A stretch of DNA of 64,000 nt, taken from Flavobacterium galactosidilyticum (GTDB lineage: Bacteria; Bacteroidota; Bacteroidia; Flavobacteriales; Flavobacteriaceae). Shown piece by piece: positions 55,446 through 63,204 of the stretch (positions are counted from its first letter, which is position 1; each line of letters starts with the position of its first letter). The notes beneath the pieces were generated by a model. It made no database searches, was not told the DNA's origin, and was given only the letters and a program-made list of their open reading frames with translations. The translations under genes and the position numbers were made by a program. The DNA lies in the NCBI RefSeq assembly GCF_020911945.1, contig NZ_CP087135.1, positions 3,026,001 through 3,090,000 of the forward strand. The letters run 5' to 3'.

Positions 55446-56170
55446 TTACTTTTTTGAAATAGGCGTCTTAGCTTTTCGTATTTGATTTTCAGCTTTTTGA
55501 CGTAATTGTTCGTGATGCAAGAACCAACCTCCAATAGCTCCAATACAACTTCCGATAAAAATATAAAAACTCCCACAATTACAGATTCAAAAAGAGTGGT
55601 GTTCTTATTCTTTTCAACAATAATGAGCTCTTTTTTAAGAGGATATTTTTTAGCACTTAACAAACTATAAGCAAAGGCAAGTGTACATGCAAGCATGGCT
55701 CCCATTCCAATTAAGCCCACACGAAGTGGAATTGTTTCCAAATTAAACGGCATACAACTTGCAAGAGAAGCAATCATAATAAAAAAGAAACCTCCTGGAG
55801 GCTTCATTTTTATGTAACTAAGAATCCAATTTATGGTCATCGCAAACAATCCCATTACTACTGAAGAAATAATTGGATTAAAGCTAAAACAAATTCCTAT
55901 AAAAAAGGAAATCATAAAACCAAACGAGCAACCTAATAGAGTAATCATACGGTCAGCCACTGAAGTGGATGGCATATATAAAATAACAAGTCCTGCCAAA
56001 CAAGCTAATATGCCATAATCTAGTCGACCAAAATAATAGCCTGCTAGCAATGGTAGTCCAACACATAATGATGCTAAAACTGGAATATGCCAAAGCCGTT
56101 CTGTTTTTTTTAGTTCAAACAGTGCTTTAATTTCACTAACAATCAATATTTTTAAATTATCATTCATCAA
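55446..56170 (-). pseudogene. FUSC-like membrane protein, frameshifted near the C terminus
   Basis: The N-terminal 200 residues contain about six membrane helices (LASLCVGLPLLAGYYFGRL, MITLLGCSFGFMISFFIGI, GGFFFIMIASLASCM) like the FUSC/YccS N-terminal domain. At 55557-55561 a run of five A (T on the coding strand) seems one base short. With six, the protein continues FIGSCIGAIGGWFLHHEQ and ends after KTPISKK at 55446, about 241 aa, with no overlap with cbpM. As given, the frame runs on through a nonsensical 60-residue tail into cbpM to 55349. It is a true frameshift or a homopolymer sequencing error. Third gene of an operon after the desulfurase. Confidence 0.75.
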
Positions 56171-56183
56171 TAAGTCGTTTTTT

Positions 56184-57308
56184 CTAAATACTTTTTAAAG
56201 CTTCTACTAATATATCAATATCCTCTTTAGTATTGAAATGACTAAACGATATGCGTAAACTTGGCTTCTTTAAATCTTCTTCTGACAAAATCTCGAGTAA
56301 AACATGGGATGGTTTTATACTCCCTGATTGACAAGCACTTCCCCTAGAAACGGCAATACCTTTCATGTCTAAATGAAATAAAATCATCGCTGTCTTAGCT
56401 TCTGAAAAAGGCAATAAAACATTTAAAATAGTATAAAAAGCATCAGAACCACCATTAATTTTATGATCTGGAAATTCTAATTCTAATTTTGATATAAGAT
56501 ACTTTTTTAAATCTAAAATATGACTTTGATGCGCCTCTAAACAGTTATAAGAAAGAGATAATGCCTTTGCCATACCAGCAATTTGATGCAAAGCTTCGGT
56601 TCCTGCTCGCAAACCTTTTTCTTGTTCTCCTCCAAAAAACAAAGGTTGCAATCCTGAATTTTTACGTACAAAAGCAAAACCAACACCTTTAGGACCGTGA
56701 AATTTATGAGCACTAGCTACGATAAAATCTACTGAGAGTTTTTGCAAATCAATAGCTGTTTTACCAACAGACTGAACAGTATCTGAATGAAATAACGCAC
56801 TATGTTCTTGACAAATAACACCAACTCGCTCTAAGTCTAATACAGTCCCAGTCTCATTATTTACATGCATCAAGCTAACTAATGTTTTCGTTTCCTGCGA
56901 AAGTAGCTCCACTAAATGTGTCAAATCCACTTCGCCACTTGGTTTTACATGCACATAGTCGATTTGAATACCAAAATCTTTTTCTAATACTAAGGCAGTA
57001 TACAAAACAGCGTGATGTTCCATTTTGCTCGTAATGATGCGCTTTACTTTCAAATCTTTAACCGCTGAACGAAGAACCCAATTATTAGCTTCTGTGCCGC
57101 AAGAAGTGAAAATTATTTCCTGTGCAGTAGCGTTCATATTTTGTGCAATAGACTTTCGAGAAAGTTCGAGAATACTTTTAGACTTACGCCCTAAGCTGTG
57201 AGTGGATGATGGATTTCCATAATCCTCAGTTAAAACCTTTGTCATTTCTTGAATTACTTCTGGATACACAGCAGTTGTTGATGCGTTATCAAGATATACT
57301 TTTTTCAT
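56184..57308 (-). CDS. Cysteine desulfurase (NifS/IscS-like)
   Basis: 374 aa fold-type I PLP enzyme moving sulfur from cysteine to an enzyme persulfide. MKKVYLDNASTTAVYPEV starts the family; FTSCGTEANNW is the phosphate loop, Lys in ASAHKFHGPKGVGF the Schiff-base lysine, and Cys in SRGSACQSGS the sulfur-accepting residue. It is not near isc or suf genes, so it may serve tRNA thiolation or another pathway. It sits between the RarD-like transporter and FUSC genes with 16- and 13-bp gaps. Confidence 0.9.
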   Translation of the reverse strand: MKKVYLDNASTTAVYPEVIQEMTKVLTEDYGNPSSTHSLGRKSKSILELSRKSIAQNMNATAQEIIFTSCGTEANNWVLRSAVKDLKVKRIITSKMEHHAVLYTALVLEKDFGIQIDYVHVKPSGEVDLTHLVELLSQETKTLVSLMHVNNETGTVLDLERVGVICQEHSALFHSDTVQSVGKTAIDLQKLSVDFIVASAHKFHGPKGVGFAFVRKNSGLQPLFFGGEQEKGLRAGTEALHQIAGMAKALSLSYNCLEAHQSHILDLKKYLISKLELEFPDHKINGGSDAFYTILNVLLPFSEAKTAMILFHLDMKGIAVSRGSACQSGSIKPSHVLLEILSEEDLKKPSLRISFSHFNTKEDIDILVEALKSI

Positions 57309-57324
57309 TTATTAGTATTATAAA

Positions 57325-58245
57325 TTAATTAGAAGGCTTAATTTCTGATCGGACTACTTTTAATTTTCTAGCGAATAATGCCTTTTCATTATAAATCAAT
57401 ATCGAAATAAAGATTAAGAAGTACGAAAATATTTGAATAGCACTTATTTGTTCATTATAATAAAAAATAGCTACTAAGAACGTAATTATTGGATTGATGT
57501 AAATCATAATTCCTACTGCTGAAGAGTTGATTCCTTTAAGAGCATACAGGTTTAAGAATAACGGAATGATTGTAAACAGTGCAACAATGAATAACATACA
57601 TCCGTAAAACAAAGGCTCTATAGGAATTGCACCACTATACTTTGGATAAAAAGGAAGAAGAACAATTGCTGTGAAAACCAGTTGAATAGTAAGTACTAAA
57701 AATTTATCAATTTCGCTATTTTTTCTTTGGCTCACTAAGTATAGTGCATAAGTTGCAGCGACAATCAGACTGTAAAATATATCATGAAAATGACCGAATG
57801 AAAGTAAAACACAGCTAAAAAGACTAATCATTACAGCCACCCATTGCCACTTACTCAATTTTTCCTTTAGAATAAAGAAAGCAAAAACTGTGGTGAGAAT
57901 AGGACAAATCAAATACGCTAGGGAAGCCGCATTCACGCTGATATGATTGACAACATAAATGAAAACAAACCAATTTAAGGTAAGAAATAATCCTCCTCCA
58001 AGGGTCAAAGCTACGATGCTTTTTCTCTCTTTAATAGAGCTGTTTTTAAAATGATTCCAGTCTTTTCTAATTACATTTCTCCTAAAAGCGAGATTAATTA
58101 ACAGCATTGTTGTTACACTAAAAAATACCCGATAAAATAGAATATCTAACGAAGGATAATTATGTAAAGGCTTTAAAGCAAAACTAAAAAAACCCCAGAT
58201 GAAAAAAGCTAAAAAAGCAGCCGAATAATATTTATTAAGTCTCAT
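57325..58245 (-). CDS. EamA-family (RarD-like) drug/metabolite transporter
   Basis: 306 aa, ten predicted membrane helices in two EamA repeats (about 5-145 and 155-290). LDILFYRVFFSVTTMLLI, ISVNAASLAYLICPILTTVFAF and GIMIYINPIITFLVAIFYY are typical. It exports or imports small metabolites; no substrate is indicated. First gene of a probable three-gene operon with a cysteine desulfurase. A TATATTTG -7 box lies 20-27 nt upstream. Confidence 0.87.
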   Translation of the reverse strand: MRLNKYYSAAFLAFFIWGFFSFALKPLHNYPSLDILFYRVFFSVTTMLLINLAFRRNVIRKDWNHFKNSSIKERKSIVALTLGGGLFLTLNWFVFIYVVNHISVNAASLAYLICPILTTVFAFFILKEKLSKWQWVAVMISLFSCVLLSFGHFHDIFYSLIVAATYALYLVSQRKNSEIDKFLVLTIQLVFTAIVLLPFYPKYSGAIPIEPLFYGCMLFIVALFTIIPLFLNLYALKGINSSAVGIMIYINPIITFLVAIFYYNEQISAIQIFSYFLIFISILIYNEKALFARKLKVVRSEIKPSN

Positions 58246-58264
58246 AGACAGTGTTAATTTCGCG

Positions 58265-58272
58265 CAAATATA
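58265..58272 (-). promoter_or_regulatory. Candidate -7 box of the RarD-like operon
   Basis: The minus strand reads TATATTTG, a full match, about 20 nt before the ATG. Confidence 0.45.
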
Positions 58273-58403
58273 CGATTTTCAATCCGCTTTAGAATAGCAT
58301 AATTTGATCTGTCAAAGTAGAAAGTACATCGTGTTTTTAAAAACCGAATAAAGCATAAAACACAATATGCTGTTAAATAAGCTATTTTTAAACGGGAATG
58401 TAA

Positions 58404-58431
58404 TTGGAACAAATTAAAAATTCTACTTTTG
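58404..58431 (+). promoter_or_regulatory. Promoter of the duplicated-domain lipoprotein gene
   Basis: TTG (58404-58406), 17-nt spacer, TACTTTTG (58424-58431); transcription from about 58438, which excludes start codons upstream of 58449. Confidence 0.65.
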
Positions 58432-58448
58432 TTACAAATATTATAAAA

Positions 58449-59390
58449 ATGAAACGAATACTAAGCTTATTGGCTTTTGCCTTATTATTAAACAGTTGTG
58501 ATGACGGAGATTTAACTCAAGAAGATATCAGTTTTGATGCTGTGACCGTACAAAAATGCACTACAAACCCGCTACTTTATAAATTAAAAGATAATGAATC
58601 CTTAATTTTTGAAGCAACAGGTATTACTTTTCCAACAGAAACAACAACGCAAACACTAGACATCAGCGGGTCGAATCGTGTGATTTATCGTTTTTACAAT
58701 AATAAAGTAACTGGAGCAACTATTTGCGAGAGCATTCCGCCAGCTAGCCCTACAGTAACAGATCAATGGACTGCAAGCGGTGGAAAAATAGTTATAAATA
58801 CTACTGCTGTTAAAACTAACGATACAAAAGATAACAGTTCAAGGATTACAGGTTACAATCATAATATAACTTTTAAAAACATAACGTTTAGTAAATCAAA
58901 CGGAACGCAAGTTTATGAAACTTTTACTTTTGGTGATTACGTTGTAAGCGCTACGGCTTTGCCACTGGCTTTTACTAAAGTGTTAAAGCAATGCTCAATT
59001 TCAAAACGTTTGTACGATAAAAATAGCAGCGAAGCGCTGATTCTTGATATAGATCAAACTCTAATTGTTAATGCTGCAACACCGCTAAATACTCCGAGAA
59101 TAGGATTGATAAGTGACACGAAAAACAAATTAACATACCGATTGTTCTCTGGTTTATTAACTGACGATTACTTTTGCAACACTACATACCCAACTACTCC
59201 AGCGATAAATGAAGAATGGATTGCGGTTCCTGGCGTGACAAATAATAGTGGTATTATTGAAGTAACAACCACTGTATATGGGAACGGCTTTAAGCATACT
59301 GTGGTTATCAAAAAGGCAAAATTACAGAAAGGAAATAGCGATTTTCTATTAGGTGATAATTACATTTATGGCGAATTATTAACGACAAAT
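58449..59390 (+). CDS. Surface-type lipoprotein with an internal tandem duplication
   Basis: 314 aa from ATG 58449 (the stop is 59391-59393); a TTG at 58404 is inside the promoter. A lipoprotein signal peptide ends LLLNSCDDGD with Cys17; the CDDGD start is acidic, like Bacteroidota surface-export signals. Two similar halves follow, about 37-165 and 182-314. Each starts with a Cys (37, 182), has xxxYRxx then a second Cys about 56-61 residues later (93, 243), and a P/T-rich turn followed by a Trp (QW/EW). The two Cys of each half may form a disulfide. No known family was recognised. Confidence 0.8.
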
Positions 59391-59409
59391 TAATCGAAAT
59401 AAATAGCTA

Positions 59410-59438
59410 AAAGCAGCATCTTTTTGATGCTGCTTTTT
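59410..59438 (+). terminator. Terminator after the lipoprotein gene
   Basis: 11-bp stem AAAGCAGCATC / GATGCTGCTTT (59410-59420, 59426-59436) with a T5 loop and T tail. Confidence 0.85.
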
Positions 59439-59446
59439 ACCTAAAA

Positions 59447-59504
59447 AAAAGATCCGATTTTAAATGATTTTTCTAATTGAAATTCATTTAAAATCGGATC
59501 TTTT
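59447..59504. terminator. Second, longer hairpin
   Basis: Perfect 21-bp arms (59447-59467 and 59484-59504, core AAAGATCCGATTTTAAATGA) between the lipoprotein gene and the convergent Smr gene; it terminates the minus strand and possibly both. Confidence 0.75.
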
Positions 59505-59533
59505 ATGTTGAGTTATAAAAATAGAAAGACGAC

Positions 59534-60085
59534 TTACATCGCACTTTGTTTGATGAAGACCTCGGTTGCGCCTTGACCATATTTTTGATAATTAGCTTCA
59601 GCGAAAGCAATATTATCGTAACGTCCTAATAAGAAATCTAACTCGGATTTTAGGACTCCTTCGCCAACACCATGTATAAAAACAATCTTTGGTATTCGGT
59701 TTCTTATTGCAAATTCAATGTGGCGTTTTGCAGTTTCAGTTTGTAAAGTTAGAATGTCATAGTTAGACATTCCTCGTTTGTTTGGCACCAGTTTTTCAAT
59801 GTGTAAATCGAACTCTGGCGCTGGTATTTCATGTTTAGATTTCTTCTCTTTCACAAAACTTCTCGGTTTTGGAATCTCTTTCTCTTTTGACAACTCACTT
59901 ACATTAACTCTTTTAATAGAATCCATTAAGTTACTGGTAACATGAATTTTAATCAATTCATTGACAAAAAATGTCATCACGAATCCATCTTCAGTTTCGA
60001 TAGTTACTTGGTTATCTTTCACTGACAACACTACCCCATTCATAGCTTCATCAAGTACTGAAACTTTATCTCCTTTACTAAACAT
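59534..60085 (-). CDS. Smr/MutS2-type domain protein (DUF2027-like N terminus)
   Basis: 183 aa from ATG 60085; 14 upstream codons are basic and overlap the previous gene's coding region, so they are rejected. A small beta-barrel (about 1-55, FSKGDKVSVLDEAMNGVVLSVKDN) precedes a basic linker and a C-terminal Smr domain (about 105-182). FDLHIEKLVPN carries the DxH motif, and IVFIHGVGEGVLKSEL the conserved HGxGxGxL. Smr domains cut or bind branched DNA or RNA. It overlaps the end of the small membrane-protein gene. Confidence 0.85.
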   Translation of the reverse strand: MFSKGDKVSVLDEAMNGVVLSVKDNQVTIETEDGFVMTFFVNELIKIHVTSNLMDSIKRVNVSELSKEKEIPKPRSFVKEKKSKHEIPAPEFDLHIEKLVPNKRGMSNYDILTLQTETAKRHIEFAIRNRIPKIVFIHGVGEGVLKSELDFLLGRYDNIAFAEANYQKYGQGATEVFIKQSAM

Positions 60086-60260
60086 GATCGTCTTCTTTAT
60101 CTTGATTTTTACTCGGCGTTTTAGCACTCAGCTTCATCATCCCAATCATAAAAACTATAATTGCAATGACCATGATGTACACATTTTTTTCGTTACTCGC
60201 CTGTTGGTACAAAGCAACAAATATGGCAATAACCATTATCGGTATTATAAACTTTTTCAT
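60078..60260 (-). CDS. Small two-helix membrane protein
   Basis: 60 aa. Two hydrophobic helices (FIIPIMVIAIFVALYQQ and NVYIMVIAIIVFMIGMM) are separated by a short polar loop, ending in a charged tail KTPSKNQDKEDDHV. Its stop codon overlaps the Smr start, so the two are probably an operon. A TACTTTTG -7 box lies 20-27 nt before the ATG (60280-60287), supporting expression. Function unknown. Confidence 0.6.
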   Translation of the reverse strand: MKKFIIPIMVIAIFVALYQQASNEKNVYIMVIAIIVFMIGMMKLSAKTPSKNQDKEDDHV

Positions 60261-60279
60261 TTTATTTCATATCAGATTC

Positions 60280-60287
60280 CAAAAGTA
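60280..60287 (-). promoter_or_regulatory. Candidate -7 box of the small membrane protein/Smr operon
   Basis: The minus strand reads TACTTTTG, 20 nt before the ATG at 60260; no clear upstream TTG. Confidence 0.4.
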
Positions 60288-60352
60288 ATGAATTTAAAAT
60301 TACCCGTTTTTTATTTCGATCGTTAGTTATTTTTTTTGTAAAATTGTACAAA

Positions 60353-60643
60353 ATGAAAACATTGATTTTAGAGAAATATATGTTCCCTTGTTTAAGCAAA
60401 ACTCTATTTGGAATAGAGTGTTTGGGTTGTGGTTTTCAGCGTAGTTTAGTGATGCTTTTGCAAGGTGATTTTTCCGGATCTTTTAAGATGTATCCAGCAC
60501 TCCTTACTACCTTTTTATTTCTTGGAATTTTAGGTTTAAATTTTATAGACACCAACAGAAATTATAAAAAATCACTTATGGTTTCTGCTTTTATAAATGG
60601 CGCTTTTATGGTAGTAGGTTATTTTTTCAAACACTACCATTAA
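60353..60643 (+). CDS. DUF2752 family small membrane protein
   Basis: 96 aa from ATG 60353; a TTG three codons upstream is not needed. MFPCLSKTLFGIECLGCGFQRSL carries the DUF2752 Cys pattern (PC, CxGCGxxR), followed by two hydrophobic segments (MYPALLTTFLFLGILGL, GAFMVVGYFF). Function of the family is unknown; the Cys and charged cluster suggests metal or thiol chemistry at the membrane. It is a single gene, convergent with DUF1003. Confidence 0.85.
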   Translation: MKTLILEKYMFPCLSKTLFGIECLGCGFQRSLVMLLQGDFSGSFKMYPALLTTFLFLGILGLNFIDTNRNYKKSLMVSAFINGAFMVVGYFFKHYH

Positions 60644-60670
60644 AATTGTTTCTGATTTGAAATCGAACTC

Positions 60671-61369
60671 TTATTTAATCCTTGATAAAATATCATTCAT
60701 CATTTCGATTTGAACTTTTTGAATTTCTATTAACTCTTCTTGTTGATGCATAATTAAATGATCTAACTTTTCATGAAGCATTCTGATTTCAAGTTCTGAT
60801 TTTAAATTAATCATATAATCTTTCTTTGCTCTATCGCGATCTTTTTCTTCCTGACGATTTTGGCTCATCATAATTACTGGAGCTTGAAGTGCAGCTAAAC
60901 AAGATAAAATCAAATTCAACAAAATAAATGGATAGGGATCAAATCCTTTATTTAATAACAAATAAATATTAGCGGCAATCCAAAGTAAAATAAAAAATCC
61001 GAATAGGATTATAAATTTCCAGCTACCGCCAAAAGCAGCGACTCTATCGGCTATCTTTTGCCCAAATGTTCGAATTCCAATTTCATCTTCTACAGTATTA
61101 ACCAGAGATACATCTTCATTCAGGGCATCGACAACCTTATTTTCTAAATTAGATAACTCTCCTATTTCAACAGACAGATAATTAGAAATGTATTTCTCTC
61201 TGTATAAATGGAGTTCGCTTACAGAGAGGCAGTCCTCTTCTTTAAAGTCGGGAAAATCATTTTTAATGAGTGATAATATTGGATTCCTCACTGTTTTCGC
61301 AAGTACTTTATCAGCTATTGGAAATTCTTTCTTAGATACATCACTTATAAAAGTCAAATTATTATTCAT
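60671..61369 (-). CDS. DUF1003 membrane protein
   Basis: 232 aa. About residues 1-95 are soluble and acidic. Two membrane helices follow (WKFIILFGFFILLWIAANIY, PFILLNLILSCLAALQAPVI), then a Lys/Asp/Arg-rich segment QNRQEEKDRDRAKKDYMINLK and a coiled-coil C terminus (about 185-232). This is the DUF1003 arrangement; some relatives are linked to Mg2+/cyclophilin loci, but function is not established. Divergent from the cysM leader. Confidence 0.87.
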   Translation of the reverse strand: MNNNLTFISDVSKKEFPIADKVLAKTVRNPILSLIKNDFPDFKEEDCLSVSELHLYREKYISNYLSVEIGELSNLENKVVDALNEDVSLVNTVEDEIGIRTFGQKIADRVAAFGGSWKFIILFGFFILLWIAANIYLLLNKGFDPYPFILLNLILSCLAALQAPVIMMSQNRQEEKDRDRAKKDYMINLKSELEIRMLHEKLDHLIMHQQEELIEIQKVQIEMMNDILSRIK

Positions 61370-61510
61370 GAGATTTTATTTATTAGCTAATTTAAAAAAA
61401 GATGTAATCAATATACTTTTTCATACTGCAAAGTTTAAAGTATTTAACAAATGAGCTTATTTACCCAGAATCTCTTTCCATCTACAAATAAATTATTCGA
61501 AATAGTTCAA

Positions 61511-61518
61511 TATATTTG
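61511..61518 (+). promoter_or_regulatory. -7 box of the cysM leader transcript
   Basis: TATATTTG, a full TAnnTTTG match, with transcription expected near 61525, 17 nt before the leader-peptide ATG. The -33 element is weak. The placement of this box relative to the peptide is strong support that the peptide is transcribed. Confidence 0.55.
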
Positions 61519-61541
61519 TGTCTTGATATAAAACTAAGAAA

Positions 61542-61595
61542 ATGATTTTAAATTTTACTTCTACACCTTATTGTCATTGTTGTTGCTGTTTTTAA
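61542..61595 (+). CDS. Cysteine-rich leader peptide upstream of cysM
   Basis: A 17-codon ORF, MILNFTSTPYCHCCCCF then TAA. Five of the last seven codons are Cys (TGT TGT TGT TGC TGT, with CAT between the first two), a stretch with no expected function other than reporting charged cysteinyl-tRNA. It lies about 17 nt into the predicted transcript and 75 nt before cysM. Classical amino-acid attenuators (trp, his, leu leaders) use the same logic, and cysteine-rich leader ORFs are known before cysteine genes in Actinobacteria; I am not aware of this one in Bacteroidota. It is too short for standard gene calling. Confidence 0.75.
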   Translation: MILNFTSTPYCHCCCCF

Positions 61596-61596
61596 A

Positions 61597-61641
61597 AAAT
61601 CCTTTACGATAAAAAAGACAATAGAGGATAATTAAATCCTC
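61597..61641 (+). promoter_or_regulatory. Mutually exclusive RNA pairings behind the leader peptide
   Basis: Segment 1 (AUCCUUU, 61599-61605) can pair with segment 2 (AGAGGAU, 61623-61629), 7 bp including one G-U. Segment 2 can instead pair with segment 3 (AUCCUC, 61636-61641), a 6-bp hairpin with loop AAUUAA. Segment 1 starts 4 nt after the leader stop codon, so a ribosome halted on the Cys codons would cover it and favour 2:3; a ribosome that has finished would free it. No U-run follows, so the outcome may be translational or Rho-linked rather than simple termination. Confidence 0.5.
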
Positions 61642-61670
61642 CTCATTAAAATCATTAGATACAAAACAGC

Positions 61671-62558
61671 ATGAAATCACAAAAATTAGTGGACTTAATA
61701 GGCAATACACCGTTAGTAGAATCTATTAACCTAGTACAAAATAAAAACGTAAAACTTTTACTAAAACTAGAAGGCAATAACCCTGGAGGCAGCGTCAAAG
61801 ATAGAGCAGCTTACAACATGATTAAATCCGCATTAGAACGTGGAGAAATCAAAAAAGGAGATAAACTTATCGAGGCTACAAGCGGTAATACTGGAATTGC
61901 ATTAGCAATGATTGCGCAATTATTTAATATAGAAATTGAACTCGTTTTACCAGAGGATTCTACTAAAGAGCGTACTCAAACCATGCGTGCGTACGGCGCT
62001 ACAGTCATTTTAACACCTGCTAGCACGGGGATTATTGGCTCAAGGGATTATGCTGACAAAAAAGTGGCTGAAGGCGGTTATATTATGTTAAATCAGTTTG
62101 CTAATGATGACAACTGGAAAGCCCATTACAAAACAACAGGTCCAGAAATATGGAATGATACCGATGGAACTGTTACTCATTTTGTATCTGCTATGGGAAC
62201 TACAGGGACAATTATAGGAACATCTGCATACCTGAAAGAACAGAATCCTGCTATCCAAATAATAGGTGCGCAACCTAGCGATGGTTCTCAAATTCCTGGA
62301 ATCAGGAAATGGCCAAAAGAATATTTACCAAAGATTTTTGACCCATCAAAAGTTGATACTGTAATAGAAGTTTCAGAAGAAGAAGCGCGAGCGATGACGA
62401 AACGATTGGCGCTTGAAGAAGGTGTTTTCGCAGGAATGAGTAGTGGAGGTTCTGTAGCTGCAGCATTAAAAATCGCAACTACTTTAGAATCTGGGGTGAT
62501 TGTCGCAATCATTTGCGACCGTGGCGATCGTTATTTATCATCTGATCTATTTGATTAA
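61671..62558 (+). CDS. cysM: Cysteine synthase B
   Basis: Fold-type II PLP enzyme making cysteine from O-acetylserine and sulfide or thiosulfate. LVDLIGNTPLVES opens it, Lys in NPGGSVKDRAA is the Schiff-base lysine, ATSGNTGIALAM binds substrate, VSAMGTTGTIIGTSAYLKE the phosphate, and GVFAGMSSGGSVAA closes the site. 295 aa, the CysM length, shorter than CysK. It is monocistronic, with its own promoter, leader peptide and terminator. The CBS-like enzyme at 2479-3519 is a second cysteine/cystathionine synthase in the same window. Confidence 0.93.
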   Translation: MKSQKLVDLIGNTPLVESINLVQNKNVKLLLKLEGNNPGGSVKDRAAYNMIKSALERGEIKKGDKLIEATSGNTGIALAMIAQLFNIEIELVLPEDSTKERTQTMRAYGATVILTPASTGIIGSRDYADKKVAEGGYIMLNQFANDDNWKAHYKTTGPEIWNDTDGTVTHFVSAMGTTGTIIGTSAYLKEQNPAIQIIGAQPSDGSQIPGIRKWPKEYLPKIFDPSKVDTVIEVSEEEARAMTKRLALEEGVFAGMSSGGSVAAALKIATTLESGVIVAIICDRGDRYLSSDLFD

Positions 62559-62578
62559 ATAGCTATTTCTACATAACA

Positions 62579-62613
62579 AAAGAGGCTTGATTTCAAAAAC
62601 ATCAAGCCTCTTT
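62579..62613. terminator. Bidirectional terminator between cysM and osmC
   Basis: Perfect 13-bp stem AAAGAGGCTTGAT / ATCAAGCCTCTTT (62579-62591, 62601-62613) with a 9-nt loop. Confidence 0.88.
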
Positions 62614-62631
62614 CCTTTAGTAATCAATTAT

Positions 62632-63042
62632 TTATACTAAAATTGCAGTCGTCGAAATAGCTGCGTTTAACACTTTAGAAACGGGACAGTTTTTCTCCGC
62701 TTTTGCAACAAACTGCTGAAAAATGTCTTCAGAAATATCTTTTATTTTAGCATGTATTGTTAAGTGGGATGTGATTATCGTTCCGTCAACTAAGTCAATA
62801 TCACATTTAGACTCAATACTTTCTACTTCAAAGCCTTCCTCACTGATATAGGCGGTAAGCTGCATGGTGAAGCAACCAGCATGAGCTGCCGCAATAAGTT
62901 CCTCAGGATTTGTACCTACTCCTTCCTCAAAACGAGATTTAAACGAATATTGCGTATCTTTTAATGTAGTGGTTTCTGTGCTTAGTTTCCCGGCTCCTTC
63001 TTTAAGTGAACCATTCCAGACGGCGGTTGCATTTCTTTTCAT
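62632..63042 (-). CDS. osmC: OsmC-family peroxide reductase
   Basis: 136 aa. Two conserved Cys, in AAHAGCFTM (Cys57) and EKNCPVSKVL (Cys118), form the redox pair of OsmC/Ohr hydroperoxide reductases; the spacing and the TNPEELIAAAHAGCF context match OsmC rather than Ohr. It reduces organic hydroperoxides using dihydrolipoyl or other thiol donors. A lipoamide link to the lpdA in this window is possible but unproven. It has its own transcription and converges on cysM. Confidence 0.9.
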   Translation of the reverse strand: MKRNATAVWNGSLKEGAGKLSTETTTLKDTQYSFKSRFEEGVGTNPEELIAAAHAGCFTMQLTAYISEEGFEVESIESKCDIDLVDGTIITSHLTIHAKIKDISEDIFQQFVAKAEKNCPVSKVLNAAISTTAILV

Positions 63043-63204
63043 AGTTTGTAGTTTTAATAGTGTAAATGATTTAATAATTGTTACAAATTTTAATAATCAA
63101 ATAAATAATTTCAAAAATCGTGTTTTCTCAAATTTAGGTCATCTATCAACAAATCTCGAGTAAAAGCAGTTTATTTAACTAAAGTTTAAAACTAATCAAC
63201 ATAA

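Noticed and set aside
61636..61660. Classical intrinsic terminator in the cysM leader
   Set aside because: The GAGGAT/ATCCTC hairpin is only 6 bp and is followed by CTCATTAAAATC, not a U-run.
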